The translations under genes were made by a program, and so were the position numbers. Positions 16,858 through 26,662 of a stretch of 64,000 nucleotides of DNA are shown piece by piece (the stretch's first letter is position 1; each line of letters begins with the position of its first letter). Under the pieces are notes generated by a model. That model saw only the letters and a list, made by a program, of their open reading frames with translations, had not been told where the DNA came from and did no database searches. This stretch comes from Calothrix sp. PCC 7716 (GTDB taxonomy: Bacteria; Cyanobacteriota; Cyanobacteriia; Cyanobacteriales; Nostocaceae): the NCBI RefSeq assembly GCF_019977735.1, contig NZ_AP025018.1, positions 10,544,580 through 10,608,579 of the forward strand, written 5' to 3'.

Positions 16858-17979
16858 TTAATTATCAGCTACTAAACGTAAAATAGCACCAGCCATTTGG
16901 TTGATAGGCAAAATAGATTCTGCCAATCCAGCATTTGCGACAAATCCTGGCATCCCCCAAACGACACTAGAAGCTTGGTCTTGTACGAAAATATGACCAC
17001 CACAAGCGCGAATATGTTCAGCACCTTGTAATCCGTCCTTTCCCATACCCGTCAATACAACACCTAAAGATTTGTTTCCGTAAACTTTTGCAACCGAACG
17101 AAATAAAACGTCAACAGCAGGACGACAATAATTTTCTGGTGGTGCTTGATTGGTTACGAGTTTTACAGTATTGTTATCGCGCTCAACAAGCAAATGATAA
17201 TCACCAGGTGCAATCCAAACATGTCCTGGTTTTACAGTTGTGCCACAAATAGCTTCAGCTACAGGAATTTGACATTTTGACGCCAAACGTTCTGCCATTA
17301 GCTTAGTAAACATTGGTGGCATGTGTTGAACTATCAAAATTGCGGCAGGAAAATCAGCAGGCAGTTTGGGTAAAATTTCTGCTAAAGCATTAGGTCCCCC
17401 TGTAGAAACACCAATTGCGACAATATCAATGGAATGAGTGATGAGTGATGAGTGCTGAGTGATGAGTGATGAGTGCTGAGTGCTGAGTGATGAGTGCTGA
17501 GTAGTGAGTGATGAGTGTTGGGTATTAGGCGCCTTATTATCTAGCACTTTATACTCAGCACTCAGCACTTTATACTCAGCACTCAATGCTTTTATTTTGG
17601 GTACTAGTTCTGTGAGAATGTGTTGGTTTGCTGCTTCTATGGTTGTGAGGTTACTTGGTTTGGTAGCATAATCGTTTGCTCCTAACATTAAAGCATCTAA
17701 TGTGGTTGCGGCTCCTAATACAGTCAAGCCACTAAACATGATTACAGGTAGTTTTGGATACTGTCGTCGAATTTCAACGAGTGTTTCTAAACCATCCATT
17801 TCTGGCATTTCCACATCCAAAATAATGATATCTGGATTGACTTGAGAGATTTTCAAAAGGGCTATTTTACCACTTGCCGCTACAGAGACAGCTTCAATTT
17901 CTGGTACGGTGGATAATATCTTGGAAACCCGATTCCGAACGATGACGGCATCATCTACTACAAGTACATGAGGTTTTAT
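16858..17979 (-). CDS. cheB: Chemotaxis response regulator / protein-glutamate methylesterase CheB, non-canonical ATA start
   Basis: 373 residues if translation begins at ATA 17977-17979. The frame then reads (M)KPHVLVVDDAVIVRNRV, a normal CheB receiver start with phosphoacceptor Asp55 in ILDVEMPE. There is no in-frame ATG, GTG or TTG between the upstream in-frame stop and TTG 17854-17856; starting there would remove 41 residues including the acidic pair. The MCP stop and this start overlap as TAATA, where TAATG would be the usual coupled arrangement. The methylesterase domain keeps its triad: Ser in GVSTGGPNA, His in VQHMPP and Asp in MGKDGLQGA. The interdomain linker is lengthened by an in-frame STRR encoding repeats of TQHSSLI. 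It demethylates MCPs when phosphorylated by CheA. Confidence 0.82.
   Translation of the reverse strand: MKPHVLVVDDAVIVRNRVSKILSTVPEIEAVSVAASGKIALLKISQVNPDIIILDVEMPEMDGLETLVEIRRQYPKLPVIMFSGLTVLGAATTLDALMLGANDYATKPSNLTTIEAANQHILTELVPKIKALSAEYKVLSAEYKVLDNKAPNTQHSSLTTQHSSLSTQHSSLITQHSSLITHSIDIVAIGVSTGGPNALAEILPKLPADFPAAILIVQHMPPMFTKLMAERLASKCQIPVAEAICGTTVKPGHVWIAPGDYHLLVERDNNTVKLVTNQAPPENYCRPAVDVLFRSVAKVYGNKSLGVVLTGMGKDGLQGAEHIRACGGHIFVQDQASSVVWGMPGFVANAGLAESILPINQMAGAILRLVADN
17431..17585. repeat. STRR inside the cheB coding sequence
   Basis: Plus-strand units GAGTGAT, GAGTGCT and similar, plus CAGCACT units, are the same heptamer family found between genes elsewhere. Read on the cheB strand, three 7-bp units make 21 bp, or seven codons, giving an open, Ser/Thr/Gln/His-rich linker with no stops. 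Confidence 0.85.
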
Positions 17980-19193
17980 TAGTATTTAAATTTACTAACT
18001 ATTTTATGTAAATCTACTGCCATGCGCGATAGTTCGTTGGCAGCTTGAGATGTATTCGCGGCACCTGTAGTGGTGTTTTGAGCATTTATGGCTACGACAG
18101 AAATATTTTTGGCAATGTCGGTGGCGCCTTTAGCAGATTCTGTGACGTTGCGGGCAATTTCGTTAGTAGTGGCTGTTTGCTCTTCGACAGCACTGGCTAT
18201 AGTATTTTGAATATCATTAATTTGATTGATAACAGTGCTAATTTCAGCAATTGCGTCTACAGCACTTTTTGTATCGGTTTGAATCGTTTCGATACGCTGA
18301 CTAATATCGTCAGTTGCTTTGGCAGTTGCGCGCGCTAATTCTTTGACTTCACCCGCAACAACGGCAAACCCTCGACCTGCATCTCCCGCGCGTGCAGCTT
18401 CGATGGTGGCATTCAAAGCCAATAAATTTGTTTGCTGGGCTATTGAAGTAATTACTTTAATGACTTTGCCTATTTCTATACTACTATTACCAAGTTTGGT
18501 AATTATGGTATTAGTATCATCAGCAGTTGTTACGGCACTTGTGGCTACTTGGGTACCTTCAGCAGCATTTTTGGCAATTTCTCTAATTGAAGCGTTCATT
18601 TCTTCGACTGCGGTAGCTACTATAATTGCATTTTGACTAACTTGGTCGGCAGAAGCTGAAGCACTCGTTGCTTGCTCGGCAGTTTGAGTTGCGTTTTTCG
18701 TCATTTCTTGACTAACAACACTAAATTCTTCAGAAGATGAAGCTACAGTAGTTGCAACTTCAGTAATTTCTTTAATTGAAGTACGCAGGTTGGTTATCAT
18801 TGTATTTACGCTGCTTGTCAGTGATTGAAATTCACCCACATTCTCAATGTCAATTGTTTGAGATAAATCGCCTTGCGATACTATAAGCATTACTTGAGCA
18901 ATATTACGAAATTGGGCGGTCAATTGAGAAGACATGTAATTAATACTGTCGATTATTTCTTTCCAACACCCAGTTGCATTATTAATTATGATTTGCGAGT
19001 CTAACTTTCCTTCTGTACCGACTTCGTGCATCATTTTGATGGTTTGAAATGCAAAATTTTCGTTAACAGTCGCTAATTCGTTGAAAGCTTGATGTACTTC
19101 GCTTAGTTCGTTTTCTTCAACTGGTAAACGATGAGCAAAATCTCCTTGCTTCAATGCGGTTAATGCTGTTAAAATTGGTTGTAGTTGACTCAT
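17979..19193 (-). CDS. Soluble methyl-accepting chemotaxis protein
   Basis: 404 residues with no membrane span. The N-terminal half contains HAMP-like segments ([15 protein letters not shown] and [19 protein letters not shown]), followed by a long coiled-coil signalling domain with the MCP hairpin tip [20 protein letters not shown] (about residues 252-271). It presumably signals to CheA through CheW from the cytoplasm or pole. No ligand-binding domain is present, so the input may come from a partner protein. It lies 15 bp after cheW, and its stop overlaps the likely cheB start by one base, so it belongs to the cheA-cheW-mcp-cheB-cheR operon. Confidence 0.88.
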   Translation of the reverse strand: MSQLQPILTALTALKQGDFAHRLPVEENELSEVHQAFNELATVNENFAFQTIKMMHEVGTEGKLDSQIIINNATGCWKEIIDSINYMSSQLTAQFRNIAQVMLIVSQGDLSQTIDIENVGEFQSLTSSVNTMITNLRTSIKEITEVATTVASSSEEFSVVSQEMTKNATQTAEQATSASASADQVSQNAIIVATAVEEMNASIREIAKNAAEGTQVATSAVTTADDTNTIITKLGNSSIEIGKVIKVITSIAQQTNLLALNATIEAARAGDAGRGFAVVAGEVKELARATAKATDDISQRIETIQTDTKSAVDAIAEISTVINQINDIQNTIASAVEEQTATTNEIARNVTESAKGATDIAKNISVVAINAQNTTTGAANTSQAANELSRMAVDLHKIVSKFKY

Positions 19194-19208
19194 AGTTTTC
19201 TATAATTT

Positions 19209-19640
19209 TCATTCAATATTTTGGGCTAAAACTTTATCGACGTTTAGAATTAATAAAAATTTGTCTTGTAATTTGTAGGCACCTTGCAGTAGTGAGCTAA
19301 TTTCACCTTTTAAAGTTGCAGGAGGAGGTTCAAATTCATTTTCTGCAACTTCAACTACGTCTCCAATCTCATCTACTATCAAGCTGACGAGTTCTAATTT
19401 ATTATTCAAAATAATATTGTAATTATTTTCATAATTTTTTATGTTTTGATTCATTTGTAATCGAAATTTTATATCGATGATAGTGACTATTTTACCACGT
19501 AAGTTGATTAAACCTAAAATATCGGGTGGTGCCAGTGGTACAGGTGTTATTTGTGTAAATCTAATTACTTCTTGTACTTGTAAAACATCAATGCCAAAAT
19601 AGATTTTATTTATAAAAAAAGTACAAAATTGTTGATTCAT
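19209..19640 (-). CDS. cheW: Chemotaxis coupling protein CheW
   Basis: 143 residues, one CheW (SH3-like beta) domain spanning almost the whole protein: CTFFINKIYFGIDVLQVQEV, then PPDILGLINLRGKIVTIID and LVSLIVDEIGDVVEV. CheW bridges CheA and the MCP in the signalling array. The gene starts one base after the cheA stop, so translation is probably coupled to cheA. Confidence 0.9.
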   Translation of the reverse strand: MNQQFCTFFINKIYFGIDVLQVQEVIRFTQITPVPLAPPDILGLINLRGKIVTIIDIKFRLQMNQNIKNYENNYNIILNNKLELVSLIVDEIGDVVEVAENEFEPPPATLKGEISSLLQGAYKLQDKFLLILNVDKVLAQNIE

Positions 19641-19641
19641 A

Positions 19642-21765
19642 TTATTTGATTAAATAAGGGTTCGCAAGAGCAATAATTTTTTCGATATCGAGAATTTCGG
19701 TAATTTCATTTTGAATAGTAGCAAGAATTTTCACGCCAGGACGGGTAGAAGCGCCTTGAATTTTTAACGGTTCTTCGACAATATCAATGATAGAATTAAC
19801 TATTAAGCCGTAGTTCTGATGATTGAAAGTGATAACTACAACTTGAATTATAGAATCTGGTAATATTTTTGAGGCGCCTAAAAAGACTTCGTTTAAATCA
19901 ATTAAAGATATAATTTCATTGTTATATTGTATGACCTTTTGGTTGCCTACGATTTTAATGTCTTTGCTGTCGAATTCTTCCAGACGGTTGGCAAGCGTAA
20001 GAAAAATACCCATACGCGCGTTTTCAACCCCTTCAAACAAGAGTACTGAAACGCGCTCTTTATTATCATCTATAACTGTAGTATTGAAACGTTTTTGAGT
20101 TTGAGGTGTGACACCCGCTTGTATAGCCAGTGCAATTGTATCTATGATTAAAGCAATTTTACCATCGCCAAGAATTGTGGCGCCTGTAAATATAGAAACA
20201 TCTTTAAGTTGTTTTCCTAAAGGTTTAACTACAATATCCTCAGTGTCTTCGATTGAGTCTACAACTAAACCAAAGTGATATTCATCTATATTGATAACTA
20301 CTATATATATAGTTTCTATTTCTATAGTTTCTATTTCTATATTTTTTAGTACAGATAATGGTACATCTTCATCAAATCCGAGAACTTTGTTTAAGTAGAC
20401 CAAAGGTAAGATATTTCCACGCAAACACAATACAGGAATATCATATAGTATATCAAGACGTTCGCTTATTGCATCACCCTCTAGCCTGACGAGTTCTTGA
20501 ACATTAGTTTGGGGAATAGTAAAATATTGGTCATTGGCAGTAATTATTAACGCACTAATAATTGCTAGAGTTAAAGGAATCCTGATTTTAAATACTGTAC
20601 CTTGTCCTGGTTGACTATAAACTTGTATTGAACCGTTTACCCGGTCGATATTTGTTTTGACTACATCCATTCCAACTCCTCTACCAGAAAGGTTGGTAAC
20701 TTGAGATGATGTAGATAAACCGGGTAGAAAAATTAAATTTATAATTTCAGCTTCGCTCTTAGTTTGCGCTTGTGAAGAATTAATTAAACCTAGCTCTAAT
20801 GCTTTTGCCAATACAAGCTCTGGTTCAATACCTTTACCATCATCGCCAATTTCAATATTGACTGTACCACCTTCGTGAAACGCTAGCACATACAACTTTC
20901 CTTCGATTGGTTTGCCAAGTGATGTGCGTACTTCTGGTGTTTCAATTCCGTGGTCGATACAGTTACGAACTATATGCATGATTGGGTCTTTGATGAACTC
21001 GATTATACTACGGTCAAGTTCGGTTTCGGCGCCAATGATATCGAGATGTACCCTTTTGTGTGAAGCAACTTCGATATCGCGAACAGCACGCGGTAGTTTT
21101 TGTAATATTATATTTATTGGTTGCAACCGAGTTTTCATAACTATAAATTGCAACTCTGATGAAATTACATTTAAGTTTTGGCTGATTTTAGTAAAAGCAA
21201 TATCATCTACATGATTTGCGAATTGCAACACTTGGTTACGCGATAGTATTAACTCACCTACTAAATTCATGATTTTATCGAGTACATCAACATCAACTCG
21301 GATAGTTTCTGAGGTGCTGGAAGTGGGAGCAACTTGAGAAGTTGGGTTTTCGAGAAGGGGAGTAGCTTTGATAGAAGTAGTAGACTGTAGTGAATTAATT
21401 TTTTGAATCAAATTTGAGTAATATTCGCTACCTTCGTTATTATTAGCTTCGATAGAAGTAAAGATTTTACGAATACTGTCAATTGTTTGAAGTAGAGCAG
21501 TGGCAATTTCGGTATTTATGGTTAAATTACCTGTACGCAGTTGGTTGAGTAAACTTTCACCAGCATGAGCAAGTCTTTCTAACTTATGAAATGCCAGAAA
21601 ACCGCAATTACCCTTCAATGTATGTAAACATCGGTAAATCCGAGACAATGAATCTACTGACACCGATGCTTTTTCTAAATCTACAATATCATTTTCTATT
21701 TGATTAATATTTTCATAGCTTTCTGCCAAAAAGGCTTTGATGTCATCGCTGTCGATATACTCCAT
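19642..21765 (-). CDS. cheA: Chemotaxis histidine kinase CheA with two CheW-like domains
   Basis: 707 residues. Order: HPt domain with phosphorylated His48 in RCLHTLKGN; Pro/Ser/Thr linker (about 130-155); dimerisation and ATPase core with N box HIVRNCIDHGIE, G1 IGDDGKGI and G2 GRGVGMDVV; a CheW-like domain (about 405-540); and a second C-terminal CheW/regulatory-like half (about 570-700; VSVLLFEGV, MGIFLTL, YGLIVNSIIDIVEE). No separate P2 CheY-binding domain is evident. Two regulatory domains suggest array geometry unlike that of E. coli. First gene of the minus-strand operon; its promoter faces cheY's across a 267-bp AT-rich gap. Confidence 0.9.
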   Translation of the reverse strand: MEYIDSDDIKAFLAESYENINQIENDIVDLEKASVSVDSLSRIYRCLHTLKGNCGFLAFHKLERLAHAGESLLNQLRTGNLTINTEIATALLQTIDSIRKIFTSIEANNNEGSEYYSNLIQKINSLQSTTSIKATPLLENPTSQVAPTSSTSETIRVDVDVLDKIMNLVGELILSRNQVLQFANHVDDIAFTKISQNLNVISSELQFIVMKTRLQPINIILQKLPRAVRDIEVASHKRVHLDIIGAETELDRSIIEFIKDPIMHIVRNCIDHGIETPEVRTSLGKPIEGKLYVLAFHEGGTVNIEIGDDGKGIEPELVLAKALELGLINSSQAQTKSEAEIINLIFLPGLSTSSQVTNLSGRGVGMDVVKTNIDRVNGSIQVYSQPGQGTVFKIRIPLTLAIISALIITANDQYFTIPQTNVQELVRLEGDAISERLDILYDIPVLCLRGNILPLVYLNKVLGFDEDVPLSVLKNIEIETIEIETIYIVVINIDEYHFGLVVDSIEDTEDIVVKPLGKQLKDVSIFTGATILGDGKIALIIDTIALAIQAGVTPQTQKRFNTTVIDDNKERVSVLLFEGVENARMGIFLTLANRLEEFDSKDIKIVGNQKVIQYNNEIISLIDLNEVFLGASKILPDSIIQVVVITFNHQNYGLIVNSIIDIVEEPLKIQGASTRPGVKILATIQNEITEILDIEKIIALANPYLIK

Positions 21766-21933
21766 GCAATTTAATATTTAGTCTAGGTAATGAAATATTC
21801 TACGATGAAAATAGTCAAACTAGTATACTTTCAAATTCTGTCTTCAAGTAGATATAAATTATGTCTTTAGGTAGAAGTTGATTTTTTAATTATTGATGAG
21901 AGGTTTTTATGACAAAAAATGTATCAAAATTAC

Positions 21934-21967
21934 TTGACAATTAGCAAACTATTGAATAGATGATAAA
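21934..21967 (+). promoter_or_regulatory. Possible promoter for cheY-cheC-kinase
   Basis: A perfect TTGACA (21934-21939) is followed about 17-20 bp later by TAGATGATAAAAT, a plausible but unclear -10, some 65 bp upstream of the cheY start, within the AT-rich divergent region. Judged by eye only. Confidence 0.3.
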
Positions 21968-22032
21968 ATATAGTTTATTGTTATGCATGTGTAAAATAGT
22001 TAATTGTATAATTTCAAGGCAAAATTTGAACA

Positions 22033-22401
22033 ATGGCATCAATCCTGATTGTTGACGATGCAGCCTTTGCTCGTAGAATGCTTCGTAAAATCCTCCAAGC
22101 AGATGGCTATGAAATACTCGAAGCGAGTAACGGTCGGGAAGGTTTAGAGATGGTACGCGCGCATACTCTAGATTGTGTGTTGACTGATATATTAATGCCA
22201 GATATTGATGGATTTGGATTTCTTGAGATGTTGCGGGCAGAAAAGTTTGAGGTTCCGACTATTATTATTTCTGCTGACATTCAAGATGCTTCACGTGACC
22301 GTGGTATGAAATTAGGCGCCGCAGGGTTTATTAATAAGCCAGTAAAAGAGAATGAAGTGTTAAAGGCTGTACGCGAAGCTTGTAAGCATCAAGGAGCTTA
22401 A
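22033..22401 (+). CDS. cheY: CheY-type single-domain response regulator
   Basis: 122 residues, one receiver domain: acidic pair in ILIVDDAAF (Asp8-Asp9), phosphoacceptor Asp52 in LTDILMPD, Thr/Ser switch in TIIISAD and Lys102 in FINKPV. It is the likely phosphate output of the divergently encoded CheA. It stops 2 bp before cheC, whose product presumably dephosphorylates it, and no flagellar or obvious pilus gene is in the window. In cyanobacteria such regulators control type IV pilus motility or gene expression. Confidence 0.9.
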   Translation: MASILIVDDAAFARRMLRKILQADGYEILEASNGREGLEMVRAHTLDCVLTDILMPDIDGFGFLEMLRAEKFEVPTIIISADIQDASRDRGMKLGAAGFINKPVKENEVLKAVREACKHQGA

Positions 22402-22403
22402 TT

Positions 22404-23024
22404 ATGATACATGAGTTAACGGATGCTCACTTAGATGCTTTACAAGAATTAATAAATATTGGTGTGGGTCGAGCTGCTAGTATGCTCAACCAAATGTTAG
22501 ATTCTCAGATTATTTTAGAAATTCCGGTTGTTAGCGTATTAAATTTGAGTCAAATACAAGCAGAACTAGAAAAAAGATTTGAAGGAGATTCGTTAGCGGC
22601 GGTAAAATTAAATTTTACAGGTTCGTTTTCGGGAAAAGCAAACTTAGTTTTTCCAACAGAGAGTGCAGCAACATTAGTTAGCTTACTTACAGGAGAAGAA
22701 ATAGGTAGTCCGGATTTAGACTCAGTAAAAATTGGTACACTTAGCGAAGTAGGCAATATTGTAATTAATGGAATCATGGGGTCAATTAGTAACGTATTAA
22801 ATCAACACCTCAACTATGCGATACCCATTTACATGGAAGATTCAATAAAGCATATATTATCTTTGGAATATATAAAGGAAGAAACAGTTTTTTTACTGGC
22901 ACAAACGCGCTTTGCAATTAAAACGTTAGAAATTATAGGAGAAATCGTTCTAATTTTTGAAATGGAGTCGTTTGGTACGCTGATTAAAGTTATTGACCAA
23001 CAGTTAGAATTTCAACCTTCTTAG
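22404..23024 (+). CDS. cheC: CheC-family CheY phosphatase
   Basis: 206 residues, the usual CheC length. Two copies of the active-site helix are visible: LDALQELINIGVGRAA (about 10-25, Glu and Asn in E-x-x-N spacing) and IGTLSEVGNIVING (about 111-124, again E-x-x-N). CheC proteins hydrolyse CheY-P, and in Bacillus also bind CheD; no cheD is seen here. The gene follows cheY by 2 bp, an arrangement that supports direct pairing. It also shares a strand with the hybrid kinase 21 bp downstream, so the three likely form one operon. Confidence 0.85.
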   Translation: MIHELTDAHLDALQELINIGVGRAASMLNQMLDSQIILEIPVVSVLNLSQIQAELEKRFEGDSLAAVKLNFTGSFSGKANLVFPTESAATLVSLLTGEEIGSPDLDSVKIGTLSEVGNIVINGIMGSISNVLNQHLNYAIPIYMEDSIKHILSLEYIKEETVFLLAQTRFAIKTLEIIGEIVLIFEMESFGTLIKVIDQQLEFQPS

Positions 23025-23045
23025 CACAGATATAATACCTAAATA

Positions 23046-24638
23046 ATGCTAGAAATAATCGCTCAAGCGCAGGAGAAATTTAGTCATTTTGACCTTATAC
23101 CGTTGGGTTTGTGTATTTTAAAATTTGATTACACAGTGATTTATTGGAATAACTTTTTAGAAGAATGGACGAAAATTCCGCGTGAGTCGATTTTAAGTAC
23201 TTCGCTAATTGAGAGATTTCCGCATTTAAGTCAACCACAGTATGCAAATCGGCTAGAAGATATATTTAAGGGTGGTCCACCAGCAATTTTTTCTTCACAA
23301 CTACATAATTACGTAATTCCGGCGCCAAGTAAACAAGGAAATAATCGCATTCAACATACCACTGTAACATCGCTACCTGGTATAGAAGAAGATAGTTATT
23401 ATGCGTTGATGTCAATACAAGACGTAACAGATTTAACATATCGTGTCCAAGAATATAGAACAATGCGTGACCGTGCGTTAGCGGAAGCAGTAGAACGAAA
23501 ATTAGCGCAAGAATCAGCAGAAGCGGCAAACCGAGTCAAAGATGAGTTTTTAGCTATTTTATCGCACGAGTTGCGTACACCGCTAAATCCAATATTGGGA
23601 TGGTCAAAATTGCTAAGAACTCGGACTTTAGATGAAAAGAGTAAAGATTTAGCAATAGAAACAATTGAACGTAATGCCAAATTACAGGTGCAACTAATTG
23701 ATGATTTACTAGATGTATCGCGAATACTACGAGGTAAGCTGGAATTAGAATTAGAAACTGTAGATTTGGGTTATGTTATTCAAGCAGCATTAGAAACAGT
23801 TAGGTTAGCAGCAGAAGCAAAATCGATTCAGCTAAATATCGAAATTAATTATGATGTCGGTAAAGTATTGGGTGATGCCAACCGTTTACAGCAAATCGCA
23901 ATCAATTTACTTGCTAATGCCGTTAAGTTTACACCTACAGGTGGAAAAGTTTCAATTAGCCTTGAACAAATTGATACGCAGGTTCAATTAAAGGTTAGTG
24001 ATACTGGAAAAGGTATTACACGGGAGTTTTTACCACACATATTTGAGTCTTTCCGTCAAGCCGATAGCAGTACTACTAGAAAATTTGGTGGGTTAGGGTT
24101 AGGTTTAGCAATTTCGCGTCATTTAGTTGAGTTGCACGGTGGCACAATTATGGCAGAAAGTTTAGGTGAAGGACTTGGAGCAACTTTCACTTGTTGTTTT
24201 CCTGTTGTAGCAGTTATGGCGCCACAAGTAAAACAAGAATTAGAAGAAGATTTTACATCGTTAGCTGAAGTAAACGTGTTAGTAGTTGATGATGAAGTTG
24301 ATAATTTAGAACTGATAACATTTGTATTAGAACAATATGGCGCCAGAGTAACAGCTTTTAACTCTGGTACTGATGCACTGGAAGCAATTAGATTGAATCA
24401 GCCAGATGTAATAATAAGCGATATTGGAATGCCAACAATGGATGGTTATGAACTGATGCGTCAAATTCGCGCGTTGCCACAGTATCAAAATATATCAGTT
24501 CCAGCGATTGCGCTTACAGCTTACGGTACGGATATAGATAATGACAGAATTCTTAATGCAGGTTATAAATATCACATACTAAAACCTGTTGCTTTTGATG
24601 AATTAGTGCGTGCAGTTGTTGAATTAGCCAGGTTGTAG
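23046..24638 (+). CDS. PAS-histidine kinase-receiver hybrid sensor kinase
   Basis: 530 residues, soluble. Domains: PAS-like (about 13-135, including GLCILKFDYTVIYWNN), a short coiled coil, HisKA with phospho-His174 in SHELRTPLNP, HATPase with N box NLLANAVKFT (about 287-296), G boxes SDTGKGI and GGLGLGLAI, and a C-terminal receiver (LVVDDEVDN; phosphoacceptor Asp459 in ISDIGMPT). No transmembrane segments, so it senses a cytoplasmic cue. Being in the cheY-cheC operon, it may feed into or tune the chemosensory output, but cross-talk is inference. Third gene of the plus-strand unit. Confidence 0.88.
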   Translation: MLEIIAQAQEKFSHFDLIPLGLCILKFDYTVIYWNNFLEEWTKIPRESILSTSLIERFPHLSQPQYANRLEDIFKGGPPAIFSSQLHNYVIPAPSKQGNNRIQHTTVTSLPGIEEDSYYALMSIQDVTDLTYRVQEYRTMRDRALAEAVERKLAQESAEAANRVKDEFLAILSHELRTPLNPILGWSKLLRTRTLDEKSKDLAIETIERNAKLQVQLIDDLLDVSRILRGKLELELETVDLGYVIQAALETVRLAAEAKSIQLNIEINYDVGKVLGDANRLQQIAINLLANAVKFTPTGGKVSISLEQIDTQVQLKVSDTGKGITREFLPHIFESFRQADSSTTRKFGGLGLGLAISRHLVELHGGTIMAESLGEGLGATFTCCFPVVAVMAPQVKQELEEDFTSLAEVNVLVVDDEVDNLELITFVLEQYGARVTAFNSGTDALEAIRLNQPDVIISDIGMPTMDGYELMRQIRALPQYQNISVPAIALTAYGTDIDNDRILNAGYKYHILKPVAFDELVRAVVELARL

Positions 24639-24664
24639 TATTGGGATGGGCGCCTGTTGTAGTA

Positions 24665-24955
24665 TCATATGCGAAAAACGGGACCATCAGGATGTTTAGG
24701 ATTTGGAATCAAACGATGATTTTCAATATCAACAACAAAACCTAAAGTTTCTAAGGCAATTCGACCTATTAATATTTCATCTCCTCCAACTAATGGTTCT
24801 TCCGAAGTTTCTTGTCTGTCATCTGTACACTTTGCTACTTGCTCACTACGAATTCGTAAACCCAATTTTTGTGCTACCTCCATTGGAATGACAGCGCGCA
24901 CTGAGCTAGTATCGACTAGTGCTGTTGTTTCATATACATGTAAATCACTTGGCTT
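24665..24955 (-). pseudogene. Decayed retropepsin-like (clan AA) aspartyl protease gene
   Basis: The frame encodes ALVDTSSVRAVIPMEVAQKLG, the active-site turn of cyanobacterial clan AA proteins (normally LVDTGAxRxVIP), then GGDEILIGRIALETLGFVVD and LIPNPKHPDGPV. The catalytic turn lies upstream of the only start codon in this frame (GTG 24901), so a protein beginning there lacks it. The DTG turn is changed to DTS, and about 20 residues expected between the RQ and GGDEILIG segments are missing. Upstream, residues resembling the family's N-terminus (LQLEVRNVGL) lie in another frame. A relic rather than a functional gene. Confidence 0.6.
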
Positions 24956-25189
24956 AAGCCCACATTCCGCACTTCAAGTTGAAGTACAAAAAGATTACAA
25001 ACAAGGAAAAAGTAAAAAATTAGGATAATAAAGAAATAGAGTGCTAAACGAATATATTTTTAAAAATAAATAATAAAAGATAAAAGATTTGACCCATAAA
25101 ATAAATTATACAAGCACTAAAATTTGAGGAGCAATTACTGTTCCTTTGAATGTTGATAAATTTTATTTGCATTCAAAATCTTGTTTAAC

Positions 25190-26464
25190 TTAAGAAAGCA
25201 AATAGTATTTTTGACAAGATGATGGTAAACAACTCAAAATAAAATGGCGTTCTGGTGTTAAATTAAAAATTTGATTAATACCATCTAAAATAAAAATGTG
25301 AACTCCTTGAAAACATTGAAATACCCATCTTAATGTAGGAGATAAGGTTAGCTTTCCTAATTGGTTCTTGATTCCGATTTTGATTCTTTTTAAGCTATTT
25401 CTTAGTTCCCTTTGACCAAGATTATAGACTAGTAAACATAAAGACATTAAAAATAGCATTGTTTCGATTCTTTCAGGGTTTTCAACGAAAAAACTATCAG
25501 CAAAAAATAAAGGGTCTTTTAGAAATCTAAATCCTCGCTCACAAGACTGTTGATTTTTATATGTTGTAATAATCTCTTCTGGTTTTAATTTTTCGTCGTC
25601 ATTAACTATATTAGTTGCTAAAATAAATCTCCCGGCTTCTCTTCTTCGTATTTCTATCTCTTTTAATTTTTCATGACCTACACCCTCCATTTTATAAATA
25701 GTTTTATTATCTTTTGATTTACTTTCAGTCAGTTTAACTTCTTTAATTTCAAATAATTTCAAATGTTTGTTAACCCCTTTTAATTTATACCGCGCTTGCT
25801 CTGGAGTTTCAAAATCCTCTTTTTTCAAATCTTTGAGCAACTTTTCAACTTTACCTTTTTCTTTTTTTATCTTTTTATCTAGCTTTTCTAAATCGCTATT
25901 TCTTCTTTTTTGACTTTCTACTATTAGCCAAATTTGTTTAATACCACCATAATTCACTATTTCTTCTTTCCACTTGTATCCGTCTAAATTTTGATATGTT
26001 TTTTTTCCCTTTTTTTCTGTATCTATCTCTTCTATCTCTTCTATCTCCTCTACCTCTTTCATATCCTCTGTATTTACAGACTGAACTAATTCTTGTGCTT
26101 TCTTAATCGTCAGTGGTACTCGACTTATCCATTTTAAATGCTCAATTAATTGGAGATTCTCTTGACTATATAATGCGCTGTCACAAACCATAATACTGTC
26201 AAAAACTATTTGTTTTTTAAACTCTGTTAAAATTTTCCCAAATACTGCTTTATCTGCTTCATTCCCATCTCCTGCTCTCATTAATAATGGTATATCTCCA
26301 TCACTACTCGTGATTAAATCTAAAACACATTGTTTTAAATCTGGTCTGTGGTCACGAGAATATCCTTTAGTTATAAATATTGGTCTTTCTTTATTACTTT
26401 CTTCTTGATTTTCTTGATTTATTTCGCTTTGATACTTCCCATGTAGATGAAATGATGTTGCAAG
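25190..26464 (-). pseudogene. IS1634-family transposase, 5' truncated
   Basis: The frame is open from 26464 without a normal start and runs about 424 codons. Seen: TSFHLHGKY, then TKGYSRDHRPDLKQ and DIPLLMRAGDGNEADK, catalytic Asp in MVCDSALYS, a lysine-rich middle with an EIEEIEEI repeat, and the Glu region QQSCERGFRFLKDP. Full-length IS1634 transposases carry about 150 further N-terminal residues, including the first catalytic Asp just before TSFHLHG; here that position reads LA after a stop. No terminal inverted repeats could be found. A dead IS remnant. Confidence 0.75.
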
Positions 26465-26600
26465 TTAGTGAGCTTAACTTTAACTCTTACTTCTGCTGCG
26501 TCGTTATTTACTTTGTCCTGTATTCGATTAAAATCTAACATCTTAATTTTCTCCTCTTTTTAAGCTGTTAGGGACTTACAAAAAATTAATTCTCCATATT

Positions 26601-26662
26601 GTGGAATGGGCATCCTTGCCCGTTCCAAACATGAGGGCGGGCAAGGATGCCCACCCCACAAG
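26601..26662. repeat. Dispersed palindrome GGGCATCCTTGCCCG...CGGGCAAGGATGCCC
   Basis: Same element as at 10110 and 37150, ending in ACCCCACAAG. It lies in the 330-bp gap between the transposase relic and the zinc-ribbon gene; the rest of that gap shows nothing I recognise. Confidence 0.8.
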
